Below, one piece after another: positions 8,638-18,061 of a DNA stretch of 64,000 nucleotides. The DNA is from Jeotgalibacillus soli. Lineage in GTDB: Bacteria; Bacillota; Bacilli; Bacillales; Jeotgalibacillaceae. Position numbers and translations under genes: made by a program. The first letter of the stretch is position 1. Each line of letters starts with the position of its first letter. The stretch covers positions 114,864 through 178,863 of the forward strand of contig NZ_JXRP01000020.1 of NCBI RefSeq assembly GCF_000829435.1, in the 5' to 3' direction. A model generated the notes under the pieces. It was given only the letters and a program-made list of their open reading frames with translations. It did no database searches and was not told where the DNA came from.

Positions 8638-10053
8638 TTATTTTTTACAGGCAATTTCATAAATGGTCTGGGCATAAATGGCTGTTGCTCTAATCAAATC
8701 TTCAATTTCCATGTACTCATCTTTTTGGTGAGCGACATCAACACGTCCCGGCATTAAAGCGCCAAATGCTACTCCCTTTGTTAAAGACCTCGCATAGGTT
8801 CCTCCACCAATCGCGAGCAACTCACCCTTACTGTTTGTCTGTTCTTCGTATACACGCAGCAATGTTTGGACAAATGGATCGTCACCATCCACATGGTGCG
8901 GCTCAGAATTGTCTACATTCGCAATTGAAAAACCATTAGAAGCCATCAACGATTCCAGCTTTTCAAGTCTTTGCGCCATGTCATATGTCACTGGATAGCG
9001 TACATTCAACCCGAAATAGGATTCTTCATCATTATAACGAATTTTCCCAACATTCATCGTTAAATCTCCGCTAATTTCATCCCATCCTGCTAATTCAAGC
9101 GCATTAGCACGGGAATCCTGGTAGAGATACTTTACTGCAAACTGGCTAAACACCTTACCTTTTGCATCGAACTCAAAATTAGTTAAAAAAGATAGTAACG
9201 CAAGGCCGGCATTTACACCATCATCCGGCTCCATTGCATGTGCTGATTTTCCGGTTAGCTGCAGCGTTAAATTACCGCCATCAATGAAGTAGTCTCCCGT
9301 TAATTGATGTGTGGTTAAAAATTCATCATACTCCTGCAATAAGTAGGTTTGATCCTGATGAGCGATCAAAACAGCTTCTGCATGATCTGGAACCATGTTA
9401 TACCGCTGACCCGAAACAAATGAACGAAGCTCCATTTTGGGTGCTACCTCATCAATCGTTTCCTTTTTCAACTGCAGATCAAAATCAATAATTCCTTTCT
9501 CTGCATGAATGACCGGAAAGTCTGCATCTGGAGCAAAGCCGATTGATGGCATTTCTTCCTGCTCAAAATAACGATCTACACAGCGCCACTTGCTCTCCTC
9601 ATCTGTCCCCACAATCATTCGGACACGTTTATGGAATGGATGCCCCATTTCTTTTACAATCTTCATGGCAAAAAAGGCCGCCATAGTTGGTCCTTTATCA
9701 TCAATGGCTCCTCTTGCATAAATACGATTGTCTTTAATAACCCCTTCAAAAGGAGGAACAGACCAGCCGTCACCAGCGGGAACTACATCCACATGACACA
9801 AAATTCCCAATATCTCTTCTCCTTGACCCATTTCAAGATGGCCGGCTAAATTATCTACGTTTTTTGCAATGAATCCGTCCTTTTCTCCTAGATCAAGCAT
9901 AAACTGCAAAGCATCTTTTACTGCTTCACCGAGAGGGGCCTCTTCTGTAGCTTTTTCTTCATCCAATACGCTTGGAATTCGCAGCAGCTCCATTAGTTTA
10001 TCCAGTAGTTGTTCCTGGTGTTTTTTTACTTCCTCATTCCATTGAATGGGCAC
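8638..10053 (-). CDS. ytjP: Dipeptidase PepV-like, M20 family (YtjP)
   Basis: About 471 residues. PepV-type M20 dipeptidases cleave dipeptides using two zinc ions. Metal motifs are ILCHVDVVPAG (His and Asp), ARGAIDDKGPTMA (bridging Asp) and GTDEESKWR (Glu-Glu: base and ligand); the late histidine lies in VAHQKDEYM. A longer frame begins at 10086, but its AGAAGGAGTG lies inside the coding sequence and serves the GTG at 10053 with about 10-bp spacing (VPIQWNEEVKKHQ). I therefore chose that start. It stands upstream of dat, linking dipeptide turnover with D-amino acid supply. Confidence 0.9.
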   Translation of the reverse strand: MPIQWNEEVKKHQEQLLDKLMELLRIPSVLDEEKATEEAPLGEAVKDALQFMLDLGEKDGFIAKNVDNLAGHLEMGQGEEILGILCHVDVVPAGDGWSVPPFEGVIKDNRIYARGAIDDKGPTMAAFFAMKIVKEMGHPFHKRVRMIVGTDEESKWRCVDRYFEQEEMPSIGFAPDADFPVIHAEKGIIDFDLQLKKETIDEVAPKMELRSFVSGQRYNMVPDHAEAVLIAHQDQTYLLQEYDEFLTTHQLTGDYFIDGGNLTLQLTGKSAHAMEPDDGVNAGLALLSFLTNFEFDAKGKVFSQFAVKYLYQDSRANALELAGWDEISGDLTMNVGKIRYNDEESYFGLNVRYPVTYDMAQRLEKLESLMASNGFSIANVDNSEPHHVDGDDPFVQTLLRVYEEQTNSKGELLAIGGGTYARSLTKGVAFGALMPGRVDVAHQKDEYMEIEDLIRATAIYAQTIYEIACKK

Positions 10054-10169
10054 AGGCGCCACACTCCTTCTATGTAATGCTCCCATTATAATCGATTATA
10101 AATGTACAGGCACTCCTTTAATATATAAATGATTCATTTGTACGAAAAGCAGCCTGTTTTTCATCTGTT

Positions 10170-11303
10170 TTATCCAGCTAAGAAGATAAAAATAAGATGG
10201 ATGGAGACAACGGGGAAAAGCATGAAACCGATCGTCCACTTTTTCGCATGAATATAGCCGGTTGATTGAGCATACTTTACACCAATTGAGTGCTTTTCAA
10301 CAAGTAGCCGCCACATTCGATCGTGCAGCGACATGCATGCAATACATAGCACTGCAGCTATGAGAATCATCAGCCAAGTCGCCGGTACCAGAATCCCCAC
10401 AGCAATACTAAAGCTTAATAGACGCAGATACTGATAGAAATAGGTTTTGTTTCGCAAATGAGATTTAATAAACAATTCCATATTCCCTGCATAAGGAATA
10501 TGTAAACGAAAAAATTTTTTTGGATTTCTTGAAAAGCCTTGATCTTTTATTCGTTGTTGTTTGAAAAGGCGTCTCAATTTCTTTTGACATGGAAAATATT
10601 AAGCGGATCCATTAAACTTTCCACTCTGCTTCCTTTAATGCATGGTAAGGAAGCCAGACCGGATTTGTCAATGTTCTTTTAAAAACCAAAATGAATATGC
10701 TCCAACATCAAAAAGCAATAATGAACACCAGCCACCAGACATAAGCTAAACCCCCAAAAACAGCGATCCATATCATTGCATGCACAAGGAGGGTAGCAGC
10801 AGCCATGGTTCCTAATTGAAAACCGCTCTAGCGAATAGTCAGCCAATAATACATCAGTTTGAAACCGCTATGGACTACCGCAAAAACAATCCCTAATGCG
10901 ATTCATTGTCCAATCGAAGCACTAGCTGTTCTAATTGCATAAGGTAAGAATAAAACCATGATGAAGATGAAATAAAGAATGGAAGCTGCCGTATTGTAAA
11001 GTAAGCTAAAGGAAGGAATGCTTTTTAGCCATTCAGGTCGCCTTACTAAAAAAATCCGATCAGCCTCGAATAAATATGTACGCCATTTTCCAATAGAAGA
11101 TAAAATGAGTATGACCGCCATCGAAACAAGCCACGAAATGCGGTCAAACAATGGCGATGAATTCAACCACAACGACCGGTTAATTAAACCTAAAAAAATG
11201 AGTGCCGATATTAACAAATAAACAAAGGTAGTCCAATCGAGAACACTCTTCCAAACCCCAATCTGATAGGACCAATCTTTCTTAAGCCGTGTAATGAAAA
11301 GGG
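10170..11303 (-). pseudogene. ythQ: Decayed ABC transporter permease ythQ (EcsB family)
   Basis: Reading the minus strand from about 11300 to 10170 gives membrane-protein sequence with repeated hydrophobic segments, broken by at least four nonsense codons between 10900 and 10590 (TGA, TAG, TGA, TAA, all in one frame). There is a frameshift close to the start codon and another near 10575, where the reading frame moves to the one ending VSIHLIFIFLAG. Intact-looking pieces are 10903-11217 and 10170-10577. Position downstream of the ATPase remnant and upstream of ytjP identifies it as ythQ, the membrane partner of YthP. It cannot encode a functional permease as it stands. Confidence 0.8.
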
Positions 11304-11313
11304 ATCATCCCAC

Positions 11314-12031
11314 CTATCGATCCTCCTCTGGAATACAGCCATAAGACGTACCATCTTCAACATTGCATTTGTTCATCACTTCTTGAAGTGTACCTTTTAC
11401 ATACAAGGTACCGTTATTCATAACAATAAAACGATCCGCGATTCGCTGCGTGGTGTCCAGTATATGTGTAATCATTAATATACCAGCTCCTCGTTTTCGC
11501 TGATCCTTCAAGCAGCCAAGAAGAAGCTGTGTGGCAGAGGGATCCAATCCCATAAACGGTTCATCAATAATCCAAAGCTGTGGACGCGACATCAGTGCAA
11601 AAAGGATTATGGATTTTTGCTGCATCCCTTTCGAAAACGAGTTAAGTAAATCATGAATAACCTGGGTTAATCGCACCTTATTTAACCATACAGAAACAAG
11701 CGGCTCCCATTCGGTTTCTCTTAGCTCTTCAATTGCTGCTACAAACTGTATATGCTCCCAAAGCGTCAAATCAGCATAAAATGTTGGCCGCTCCGGTAAA
11801 AATGAATAACGGATTCCATCCTGAATGAAAGCTGATCCTTCTATAGAAAGGGGGCTAGTTCATTATAGCTTTGATCGTTGTACTTTCCCCCGCTCCATTT
11901 GATCCAATCATGGCAACCAATTCTCCTGAACCAACAAAAAATGTATTTTGGTGAATAATCGGTTGGTCCGTTTCATTTCCTGTGTGATTTATATCGACTG
12001 TAAGTAAAAAACCTCCTCCTGCACCATTCAT
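11314..12031 (-). pseudogene. ythP: Decayed ABC transporter ATPase ythP
   Basis: The ATG at 12031 begins MNGAGGGFLLTVDINH. The Walker A region reads GSNGAGESTTIKAI, with the invariant lysine replaced by glutamate, and is soon followed by a stop and a one-base frameshift near 11850. The frame resumes as PLSIEGSAFIQDGIRYSFLP and runs into 11314-11769, which still shows the signature SFSKGMQQK, Walker B LWIIDEPFMGLDP and the H-loop MITHILDT. Total length (about 236 codons) matches ythP. Three independent lesions, with its permease also broken, make a real pseudogene more likely than a sequencing error. Confidence 0.85.
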
Positions 12032-12370
12032 TTCTTCATTTATTTAGTTCATTTTACAAAAAAGATTCTATAAAATTTTTATTTTGATAAAAATAGGTTA
12101 AATAACTAACTTATATACGATGTTAGCTAAGTGTTTGATCCACCTTCACTTTTATCCATGCTTATATTTGTTAATTATTCGTTAAATGTGTCGTTTTCCT
12201 AGAAAAACAGTTAAAATAATTGTACAATGTAATTGTCAGACAATCTATTTGTCGAACTTTATGTAAAGGAGATGTCGTGAGGCAACCAAATGTAAAGGTC
12301 GTTGAGCGATACTCAACATACAAGTCCACCGTAGTCTTTGCCCATGGAAAAAAGATGAGGGAGTGGTTTT
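12032..12370. other. Intergenic region between ythP remnant and ytzE
   Basis: No gene is supported here. It should contain the ytzE promoter. A perfect 13-bp palindrome, ATTGTCAGACAAT (12232-12244), lies about 130 bp before the ytzE start, 5 bases downstream of a TACAAT hexamer, and could be an operator. Short reading frames on both strands overlap each other and have no ribosome sites of note. Confidence 0.5.
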
Positions 12371-12589
12371 TTGAAACCAACAACGAACCGAATGCTTACT
12401 CGTATCAAATCTGTTTACATGTTCATTAAAGAAAACGGGACAGTAACAACGAAGGATTTGGTTGATGAGTTTGGCATCACACCTCGCACCATTCAAAGAG
12501 ATTTGAATGTGTTAGCCTATAACGACCTGGTCATCAGTCCAAGTCGCGGCAAATGGACGACGACACAAAAAAAAGTGAAAATATCATAA
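12371..12589 (+). CDS. ytzE: DeoR-type HTH protein YtzE
   Basis: A 72-residue protein that is essentially one winged-helix DNA-binding domain of DeoR type: MFIKENGTVTTKDLVDEFG, then ITPRTIQRDLNVLAYNDLV as recognition helix and wing. It lacks the sugar-phosphate sensing domain of full DeoR regulators, so it either binds DNA as a minimal regulator or works by protein contact. The start is TTG at 12371 with GGGAGTGG about 8 bases upstream; the next ATG (12392) would cut into the first helix. Targets are unknown. A strong terminator follows. Confidence 0.85.
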   Translation: MKPTTNRMLTRIKSVYMFIKENGTVTTKDLVDEFGITPRTIQRDLNVLAYNDLVISPSRGKWTTTQKKVKIS

Positions 12590-12601
12590 TATTAAGCGTT
12601 T

Positions 12602-12637
12602 GATCCCGCCTTTTCTCAATTAGGCGGGATCCTTTTT
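12602..12637 (+). terminator. Terminator of ytzE
   Basis: A 10-bp GC-rich stem (12602-12611 with 12622-12631) followed by CTTTTTG. Confidence 0.9.
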
Positions 12638-12650
12638 GCCAAAATAACGT

Positions 12651-12693
12651 AAAAAGCGAGAAGCATATGAACATCGTATGCTTCTCGCTTTTT
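12651..12693. terminator. Bidirectional terminator, mainly for the pseudouridine synthase gene
   Basis: A perfect 13-bp stem (12655-12667 with 12677-12689) with five Ts on either strand, placed 4 bases beyond the stop of the minus-strand gene. Confidence 0.92.
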
Positions 12694-12696
12694 GTC

Positions 12697-13410
12697 TTAT
12701 TGAGCTTTCGTTAATGCGGCAAGCTCTTCTTCAGTCAGCTCTCTATATTCGCCAAGAGAAAGAGCTGGATCCAACAAAAGTGAGCCCATGGAAATTCGCT
12801 TCAAATAGGTCACTTCTTTCCCTACTGCCTCAAACATACGCTTCACCTGATGAAACTTGCCTTCTGTGATGGTCAATTCAATTTCAGATATTTCATCAGA
12901 AGACAAGATCACTAACTCTCCAGGCTTTGTTTCATAACCGTCATCAAGTGTTACACCTTTTTTAAACGCAGCCCGATCTTCGTCGGTAACGACCCCAGAA
13001 ATTCGCGCAAAATACGTTTTTGGTACATGCTTCTTTGGAGACAAAAGCTCATGCGCAAGCTGGCCATCATTTGTTAACACCAGTAGCCCTTCTGTATCTT
13101 TATCCAACCGTCCGACTGGAAAAGGCTTGAATACTTGATAATCAGGCGCCAATAAATCAATTACCGTTTCTAGCAGCCGATCCTCCGTTGCCGAAATAAT
13201 CCCCTGTGGCTTATTCATCAGTAAATAAATAAAATCCCTGTACTCTACCTTTTCGCCAAGCACAAAAACATCCTCATTCTCAGGGACCACTTGCGTTTTC
13301 CCATCCTTAACTGTCGAGCCATTAACCGTAACGGCACCAGACCTCAACAGTTTTTTCATTTCCTTTCGGCTGCCATATCCCATATTCGCTAAAAGTTTAT
13401 CAAGTCGCAT
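12697..13410 (-). CDS. ytzG: RsuA-family rRNA pseudouridine synthase YtzG
   Basis: A 237-residue pseudouridine synthase with an N-terminal S4 RNA-binding domain (residues 1-48, MRLDKLLANMGYGSRKEMKK). The catalytic motif PVGRLDKDTEGLLVLTNDG has Asp103 as nucleophile. The late ELTITEGKFHQVKRMFEAVG block is typical of RsuA/RluB/RluE proteins. By family it most likely converts U516-type positions of 16S rRNA, though a 23S target is possible. AAGGAGG precedes the ATG on the minus strand. It lies directly downstream of ytgP with a terminator between. Confidence 0.92.
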   Translation of the reverse strand: MRLDKLLANMGYGSRKEMKKLLRSGAVTVNGSTVKDGKTQVVPENEDVFVLGEKVEYRDFIYLLMNKPQGIISATEDRLLETVIDLLAPDYQVFKPFPVGRLDKDTEGLLVLTNDGQLAHELLSPKKHVPKTYFARISGVVTDEDRAAFKKGVTLDDGYETKPGELVILSSDEISEIELTITEGKFHQVKRMFEAVGKEVTYLKRISMGSLLLDPALSLGEYRELTEEELAALTKAQ

Positions 13411-13465
13411 GAACGTACCTCCTTAAGGCTACTAATCTTCAGCAGCCTTCTATTAGATCTATATA

Positions 13466-13494
13466 TAAACAAAAGCCGGTTTTTCAACCGGCTT
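13466..13494 (-). terminator. Terminator of ytgP
   Basis: Minus-strand hairpin AAGCCGGTT/AACCGGCTT (13486-13494 with 13473-13481) followed by TTGTTT. Confidence 0.85.
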
Positions 13495-13508
13495 AGCTCT
13501 ATTTGTTA

Positions 13509-15128
13509 TTACGATGTGAATCGTTTTCTTAATCGCGTAATCCGATCTCCAAATAGCTTATCCGCAAGTCTCGTTTTTAAACTTAATACAAAGTATACAA
13601 ATGCACCAATACCGCCGCATACTACAAGAATAATGAAGGATGACAAGCGGGTAGCTGAATCGAGGAATAATGTTAACAGCCAGTATAGAAGCAATACCGG
13701 CACGGCCATAATAACATTAAAAATAATCATCAGCATGGTGCGTTTTACAACCACTCTATACTTATAAGCCGCAAAATGGCGGATGACAAGCAAATTGATT
13801 ACTATTGCCGTGACATAACCAACAGATGTCGCTATTACTGCGCCTTGCACCTCAAATGCGGTGATAAGCGGGATATTAATCGACAGCTTCACTAAAAGAC
13901 CGACTAAAAGGCTTAATATACTCCAGCGCTGTTCGTTAATTCCCTGCAGCATGGCGGCTGTCACTGTATAAAGAGCAAATAATATAGCAACTGGCGAATA
14001 CGTTCGGAGCACCTCTGTTCCAAGCTCACTATGACCATAAAAAACGGTGTATGCCGGCTCTGCCAATAAAGACAGACCGATTGCAGCCGGCATCGTAAGG
14101 AAAAGCAAAATTTGAAATGTCTGATCAAGCTGGCTATTAAGAGCATTCCAATTTCCTTTTGAAAAAGTATTTGTAATGACAGGGATTAACGTCATGGCAA
14201 ATGCTGTAGCAAGTGATACAGGTATAATAACGAGTTTATGAGTAGTAAAACCTAAGATCTCCAGCTGAGCATCAGATACAGCTGCTAATCCAATCGATAC
14301 CATCGCTCTATTAAAGGTCACTGTATCAATTAACTGAAAAAGGGGATTGGATACTCCGACTAAAACAAAAGGAATCGAGTATAGTACAATTTCTTTATAC
14401 ATGTCTTTAATTGAAATTTGTATGTTCCCTCGGCTTTTCTCAAGCATTTTGTCTAAATGAGGTTTTCGCTTGAAATAGTACCATAAAAGCAGAAGTAAAC
14501 TCGCCACCCCGCCAACGAAGGCGGCAAAGGTTGCAACAGCAATGGCCGTCGTTACGGATCCATTCATAATAAAAAGTACAACATAAACACCAACAAGAAG
14601 AAAAGCGATACGGACAATTTGCTCAACCACATTTGAAACCGCCGTTGGTCCCATTGATTGGTGTCCCTGGAAAAACCCCCGAATAATACTCATAAATGGA
14701 ATAACGATCAGCGCAAAGCTGACTGCCCGAATAATCGTTGTAACTTGTTCAACAGTAACCTTCTGTTCATCTGACGCGATGACCATTCCTGCAAAAATCG
14801 GTGCAAAAGCATACATAACGATAAATGCCAGGAATCCTGTCAATGTCATAAGCCACAAACCGGATCGAAACAGCCTTCGCCCGATTTCATATTCTTCTAA
14901 AGCGTTATATTTTGCTATAAACTTCGAAACAGCAAGCGGTACACCTGCTGTAGCAATGGATAAAAATATCGTATATGGAAGATATCCATAATTATAAAGA
15001 GCCATAGACCCCGGTTCCTCACTTAATAGTGCGGCAAAGGGAATCACATAAAACAATCCTAGAAACTTTGAAATAAATGTTCCAAGCGTTAATATAAACG
15101 TTCCTCTAACTAATGTAGATGATGACAT
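13509..15128 (-). CDS. ytgP: MATE/MurJ-like flippase YtgP
   Basis: About 539 residues of polysaccharide-biosynthesis/MVIN-type transporter with roughly 14 membrane segments. The N-terminal SSSTLVRGTFILTLGTFISK and YGYLPYTIFLSIATAGVPLA are characteristic of YtgP. B. subtilis YtgP functions as a MurJ-type lipid II flippase, moving the peptidoglycan precursor across the membrane, partly redundant with Amj. The frame extends upstream to a TTG at 15149, but homology begins at the ATG at 15128, which has a GGAAGTGAAAGAGAAG site. I chose that start. No lesions are seen, and a terminator follows. Confidence 0.93.
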   Translation of the reverse strand: MSSSTLVRGTFILTLGTFISKFLGLFYVIPFAALLSEEPGSMALYNYGYLPYTIFLSIATAGVPLAVSKFIAKYNALEEYEIGRRLFRSGLWLMTLTGFLAFIVMYAFAPIFAGMVIASDEQKVTVEQVTTIIRAVSFALIVIPFMSIIRGFFQGHQSMGPTAVSNVVEQIVRIAFLLVGVYVVLFIMNGSVTTAIAVATFAAFVGGVASLLLLLWYYFKRKPHLDKMLEKSRGNIQISIKDMYKEIVLYSIPFVLVGVSNPLFQLIDTVTFNRAMVSIGLAAVSDAQLEILGFTTHKLVIIPVSLATAFAMTLIPVITNTFSKGNWNALNSQLDQTFQILLFLTMPAAIGLSLLAEPAYTVFYGHSELGTEVLRTYSPVAILFALYTVTAAMLQGINEQRWSILSLLVGLLVKLSINIPLITAFEVQGAVIATSVGYVTAIVINLLVIRHFAAYKYRVVVKRTMLMIIFNVIMAVPVLLLYWLLTLFLDSATRLSSFIILVVCGGIGAFVYFVLSLKTRLADKLFGDRITRLRKRFTS

Positions 15129-15317
15129 AGCTTCTCTTTCACTTCCCAATCCTAGGAAATCTGTCTTTTAGACACTATTGGTAGTGTACTACTCCGTGCA
15201 ATGAATGACAATTGATTTCATGTGTTATTTCAAGACAAATCATTGAACATCACTTGCCTTAGAGATAAAATAGATAGATGTTTAATTAGTACGAATTCAT
15301 TTTAAGTTGGTGAAATA

Positions 15318-16574
15318 ATGAAATATGATGTAATTGTAGTGGGCGGCGGACCATCCGGATTAATGGCTGCCATTGCAGCCGGTGAACAGAAAAAACAAGT
15401 ATTGCTTGTTGATAAAGGAAATAAGCTTGGAAGAAAGCTTGCCATCTCTGGCGGAGGAAGGTGTAATGTAACCAATCGTTTACCTATTGATGAAATTATT
15501 AAGCATATCCCGGGAAACGGCCGCTTTTTATATAGCGCTTTTTCCGTTTTCAGCAATGAAGATATCATTCGATTTTTTGAAGATCTGGGCGTTTCCTTAA
15601 AAGAAGAGGATCACGGCAGAATGTTTCCGGTTTCTGACAAAGCACAGTCTGTTGTTGATGCATTGCTGCTCAGACTCAGTGAACTGATGGTTGAGATCAG
15701 AACAAACGTCACAGTAGCGGAATTATTGGTTAGTGAGGAGCATGTTCAAGGCATCGAACTTGCAGACGGCCAGCAGATCTTTTCGAATGCCGTGGTGCTT
15801 GCCGTCGGTGGGAAATCCGTTCCCCAAACAGGTTCAACTGGAGACGGCTACCCTTGGGCTGAAAAGGCCGGTCACACGGTTACCGAGCTGTTCCCTACAG
15901 AAGTGCCTTTGCTGTCGAACGAACCGTTTATTAAAAACCGCGAGCTGCAGGGACTTGCTCTTCGAGGTGCGGCTGTGAGTGTGCTAAACAAAAAAGGAAA
16001 ACCAATTATTACACATGAAATGGATATGCTGTTTACGCATTTTGGACTGTCAGGACCTGCCATTCTTCGATGCAGCCAGTTTGTGGTAAAAGAAATGAAA
16101 AAACAAAAATCAAATGAAGTGATGGTCAGAATTGATGCTGTCCCTTCTATCAACCAGGAATCGCTTTTCCAGCAGCTACATGGTGAAGCGAAAAATGATG
16201 CGAAAAAAGCCATTAAAAATGTGTGGAAGGGACTCGTTCCCGAACGCTATCTGCATTTCTTGTTTGAACGCGCCGACATCGACCCAGATCAGCAGGCAGG
16301 AATAATTGCGGCCGAAAAAATCCGTATGCTCACGCAGCTTTTGAAAGCTTTTGAGCTTCGCATTAACGGAACCCAGTCAATCGAGAAAGCCTTCGTTACA
16401 GGCGGGGGGGTTTCCATCAAAGAAATTGACCCAAAAACAATGGAGTCCAAAAAGAGAAAAGGTCTATTTTTCTGCGGCGAGCTATTAGATATTCATGGCT
16501 ACACAGGAGGATATAATATCACCTCAGCACTTGTTACAGGGAGACTAGCGGGAGTGAACGCGGGATTGCTTTAA
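15318..16574 (+). CDS. ytfP: HI0933/BaiN-family flavoprotein YtfP
   Basis: A 418-residue NAD(P)/FAD-dependent oxidoreductase of the HI0933 family. The FAD dinucleotide motif [18 protein letters not shown] lies at residues 6-23, with [18 protein letters not shown] (about 41-58) after it. The C-terminal FAD-binding block is [16 protein letters not shown]. The substrate is not established; bile-acid BaiN is a distant relative and does not imply that function here. It is transcribed divergently from ytgP, starting with an ATG after GTTGGTGAAATA, a weak ribosome site. It is a single gene in its unit. Confidence 0.9.
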   Translation: MKYDVIVVGGGPSGLMAAIAAGEQKKQVLLVDKGNKLGRKLAISGGGRCNVTNRLPIDEIIKHIPGNGRFLYSAFSVFSNEDIIRFFEDLGVSLKEEDHGRMFPVSDKAQSVVDALLLRLSELMVEIRTNVTVAELLVSEEHVQGIELADGQQIFSNAVVLAVGGKSVPQTGSTGDGYPWAEKAGHTVTELFPTEVPLLSNEPFIKNRELQGLALRGAAVSVLNKKGKPIITHEMDMLFTHFGLSGPAILRCSQFVVKEMKKQKSNEVMVRIDAVPSINQESLFQQLHGEAKNDAKKAIKNVWKGLVPERYLHFLFERADIDPDQQAGIIAAEKIRMLTQLLKAFELRINGTQSIEKAFVTGGGVSIKEIDPKTMESKKRKGLFFCGELLDIHGYTGGYNITSALVTGRLAGVNAGLL

Positions 16575-16692
16575 TCTTAGAAATGAATCACCAACGGGCA
16601 TGATAAGAATTAGTGGTTCTTTTTTAAAAAGGTCGATTAACAATTAGTTGGAATGTGAGTCAAAACAAATTCCAAAATAAATATGAGGTTAT

Positions 16693-16732
16693 AAAAAGGA
16701 TCCTTGGCTCAATTAAACCAAGGATCCTTTTT
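16693..16732. terminator. Bidirectional terminator between ytfP and ytwF
   Basis: A perfect 15-bp stem (16693-16707 with 16718-16732) with A and T tails built into the arms, separating convergent genes. Confidence 0.92.
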
Positions 16733-16734
16733 AA

Positions 16735-17049
16735 TTATGCCTTCGGCTGTGTTTCGCCTGTCCATTCAAGCATTCCGCCAGTCATGTTAACTACATTGAA
16801 GCCATGATCATGTAGGAACCATCCTACGTTTTCGCTTCGTTTGCTTGAGCGGCAGATTAAAATATATTCCTTATCCTCGTCCAGTTCATCAAGGCGCGTT
16901 GGGATTTCACCCATTTTAATATGTGTTGCCTGGGGAATCATACCTTCTGCTACTTCTTCGTCTTCGCGCACGTCGATCAAATGAAGCTCTTCACCCTGTG
17001 CTAATTTATTTTTCACTTCTTCAGGTGTAATCGTTTTTAATTCACTCAT
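16735..17049 (-). CDS. ytwF: Rhodanese-like sulfurtransferase YtwF
   Basis: A 104-residue single-domain rhodanese. The persulfide-forming cysteine is Cys66 in ILICRSSKRSENVGWFL, with an active-site loop of the expected length. LIDVREDEEVAEGMIPQATHI is the other family block. Such proteins move sulfane sulfur, and the acceptor here is unknown. AGGAAAG precedes the ATG. In B. subtilis ytwF also lies near leuS. Its stop overlaps the terminator shared with ytfP. Confidence 0.9.
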   Translation of the reverse strand: MSELKTITPEEVKNKLAQGEELHLIDVREDEEVAEGMIPQATHIKMGEIPTRLDELDEDKEYILICRSSKRSENVGWFLHDHGFNVVNMTGGMLEWTGETQPKA

Positions 17050-17213
17050 CTTTATCTTCCTTTCCTTTATGTAGGTGCTTTTATTATAACAAAGAATTCA
17101 TCAGTTCTAACAGCAAAGGGCTTAGTAAAAATTTTTCCCAAGTGAGAAGCCGCCGAAATAACGTCCTCCGTAATGTTTTAATATCCTTTCAACGAGCTCA
17201 ACAACGCTAGTCT

Positions 17214-17834
17214 TCACACCTTTATTGTAAAAAAATCAAATGCTTCTACAAATTCATTTGCTAACTCCGTATCATACTGATTGAACGAACGGACAACCCA
17301 TTTTGAAGAACCGGTCCAACACTCATTTGTTCTTAAAATAAATTCATAAACAAGCTGCGCAAGCGTATTGGCAGCAAAGATTTCTTCTCCTCTGTTTGTA
17401 CACCCAATAAAATCATCTAATGCATCCGTAATAAAATATCGTTTTGTACGGATGGTCTCTTCTGACCACTTATCAGGTCCTTTTTTTAAAAGTTCATTCG
17501 CCTCTTTTTTGAATGTTTTAAGGATCCCTTTATCCTTAATGTTCAAACCTTCAGCAACCATTCTAGGCATCGAAGGAATGCCTCGTTCACAGTCGCTTTC
17601 GAAAAAATCTTCGCAGGAAGAAAGGTTATAGGCAAAAACCTCCATTGACCAGCCATTTTCATAAAAAAATTCCCAAAAAGACGATGGAATGCTTGCATCA
17701 AACACGACAATATCAAGGCCAGAGGTAGCCGTTTCCTCTCCTCTTACCGCATTTCCAGCAAAAGCTGCCCCATCGCATTCCAGAAAGTTTTCTTCTATAA
17801 ACTTTTCCGCCACTTCCTGAGGTAACATTCTCAT
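17214..17834 (-). CDS. Nucleotidyltransferase-fold protein of unknown function
   Basis: A 206-residue protein whose N-terminus resembles the polymerase-beta/MNT nucleotidyltransferase fold: GNAVRGEETATSGLDIVVFD (about residues 27-46) corresponds to the usual GSxxRGE...SDIDL block. Here the first of the two metal aspartates is Gly (SGLDI), so metal binding may be altered. The rest is mainly helical and acidic, with no membrane segment. It stands alone between ytwF and a dispersed repeat. I know of no characterised orthologue; a substrate-binding or degenerate transferase is possible. Confidence 0.65.
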   Translation of the reverse strand: MRMLPQEVAEKFIEENFLECDGAAFAGNAVRGEETATSGLDIVVFDASIPSSFWEFFYENGWSMEVFAYNLSSCEDFFESDCERGIPSMPRMVAEGLNIKDKGILKTFKKEANELLKKGPDKWSEETIRTKRYFITDALDDFIGCTNRGEEIFAANTLAQLVYEFILRTNECWTGSSKWVVRSFNQYDTELANEFVEAFDFFTIKV

Positions 17835-17871
17835 TTATTCATCGTCCCTGTCATTGTTCGTTTTTAAACAA

Positions 17872-18012
17872 AGCTATGTTAAAGTCCATTGTTGATGTTT
17901 GCACAGCGTTGATTGGAACGGATACGTGACGGGCTGAAGCGAGACTCACCGCCCGCCCCTTGGAAAGCGAACGCCTGTATGCCGCAATCAACAGACACGT
18001 TTAACAAAGCCT
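17872..18012 (+). repeat. Dispersed intergenic repeat, copy 2
   Basis: About 141 bp from GCTATGTTAAAGTCCATTG to CAGACACGTTTAACAAAGCC. The terminal 26 bases are imperfect inverted repeats. The interior shares CTCACCGCCCGCCCC and AAAGCGA-CGCCT blocks with copy 3. No frame of note. It lies between the nucleotidyltransferase-like gene and the leuS terminator. Confidence 0.85.
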
Positions 18013-18017
18013 TAAAC

Positions 18018-18054
18018 AAAAGAGACCTATTCGAACTTGAATAGGTCTCTTTTT
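18018..18054. terminator. Terminator of leuS
   Basis: A perfect 12-bp stem (18021-18032 with 18039-18050) flanked by A and T runs, 8 bases past the leuS stop. It would work on both strands. Confidence 0.92.
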
Positions 18055-18061
18055 ACACTCT

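Noticed and set aside
12171..12496. Overlapping small frames upstream of ytzE
   Set aside because: They overlap each other and the ytzE promoter, with no family features.
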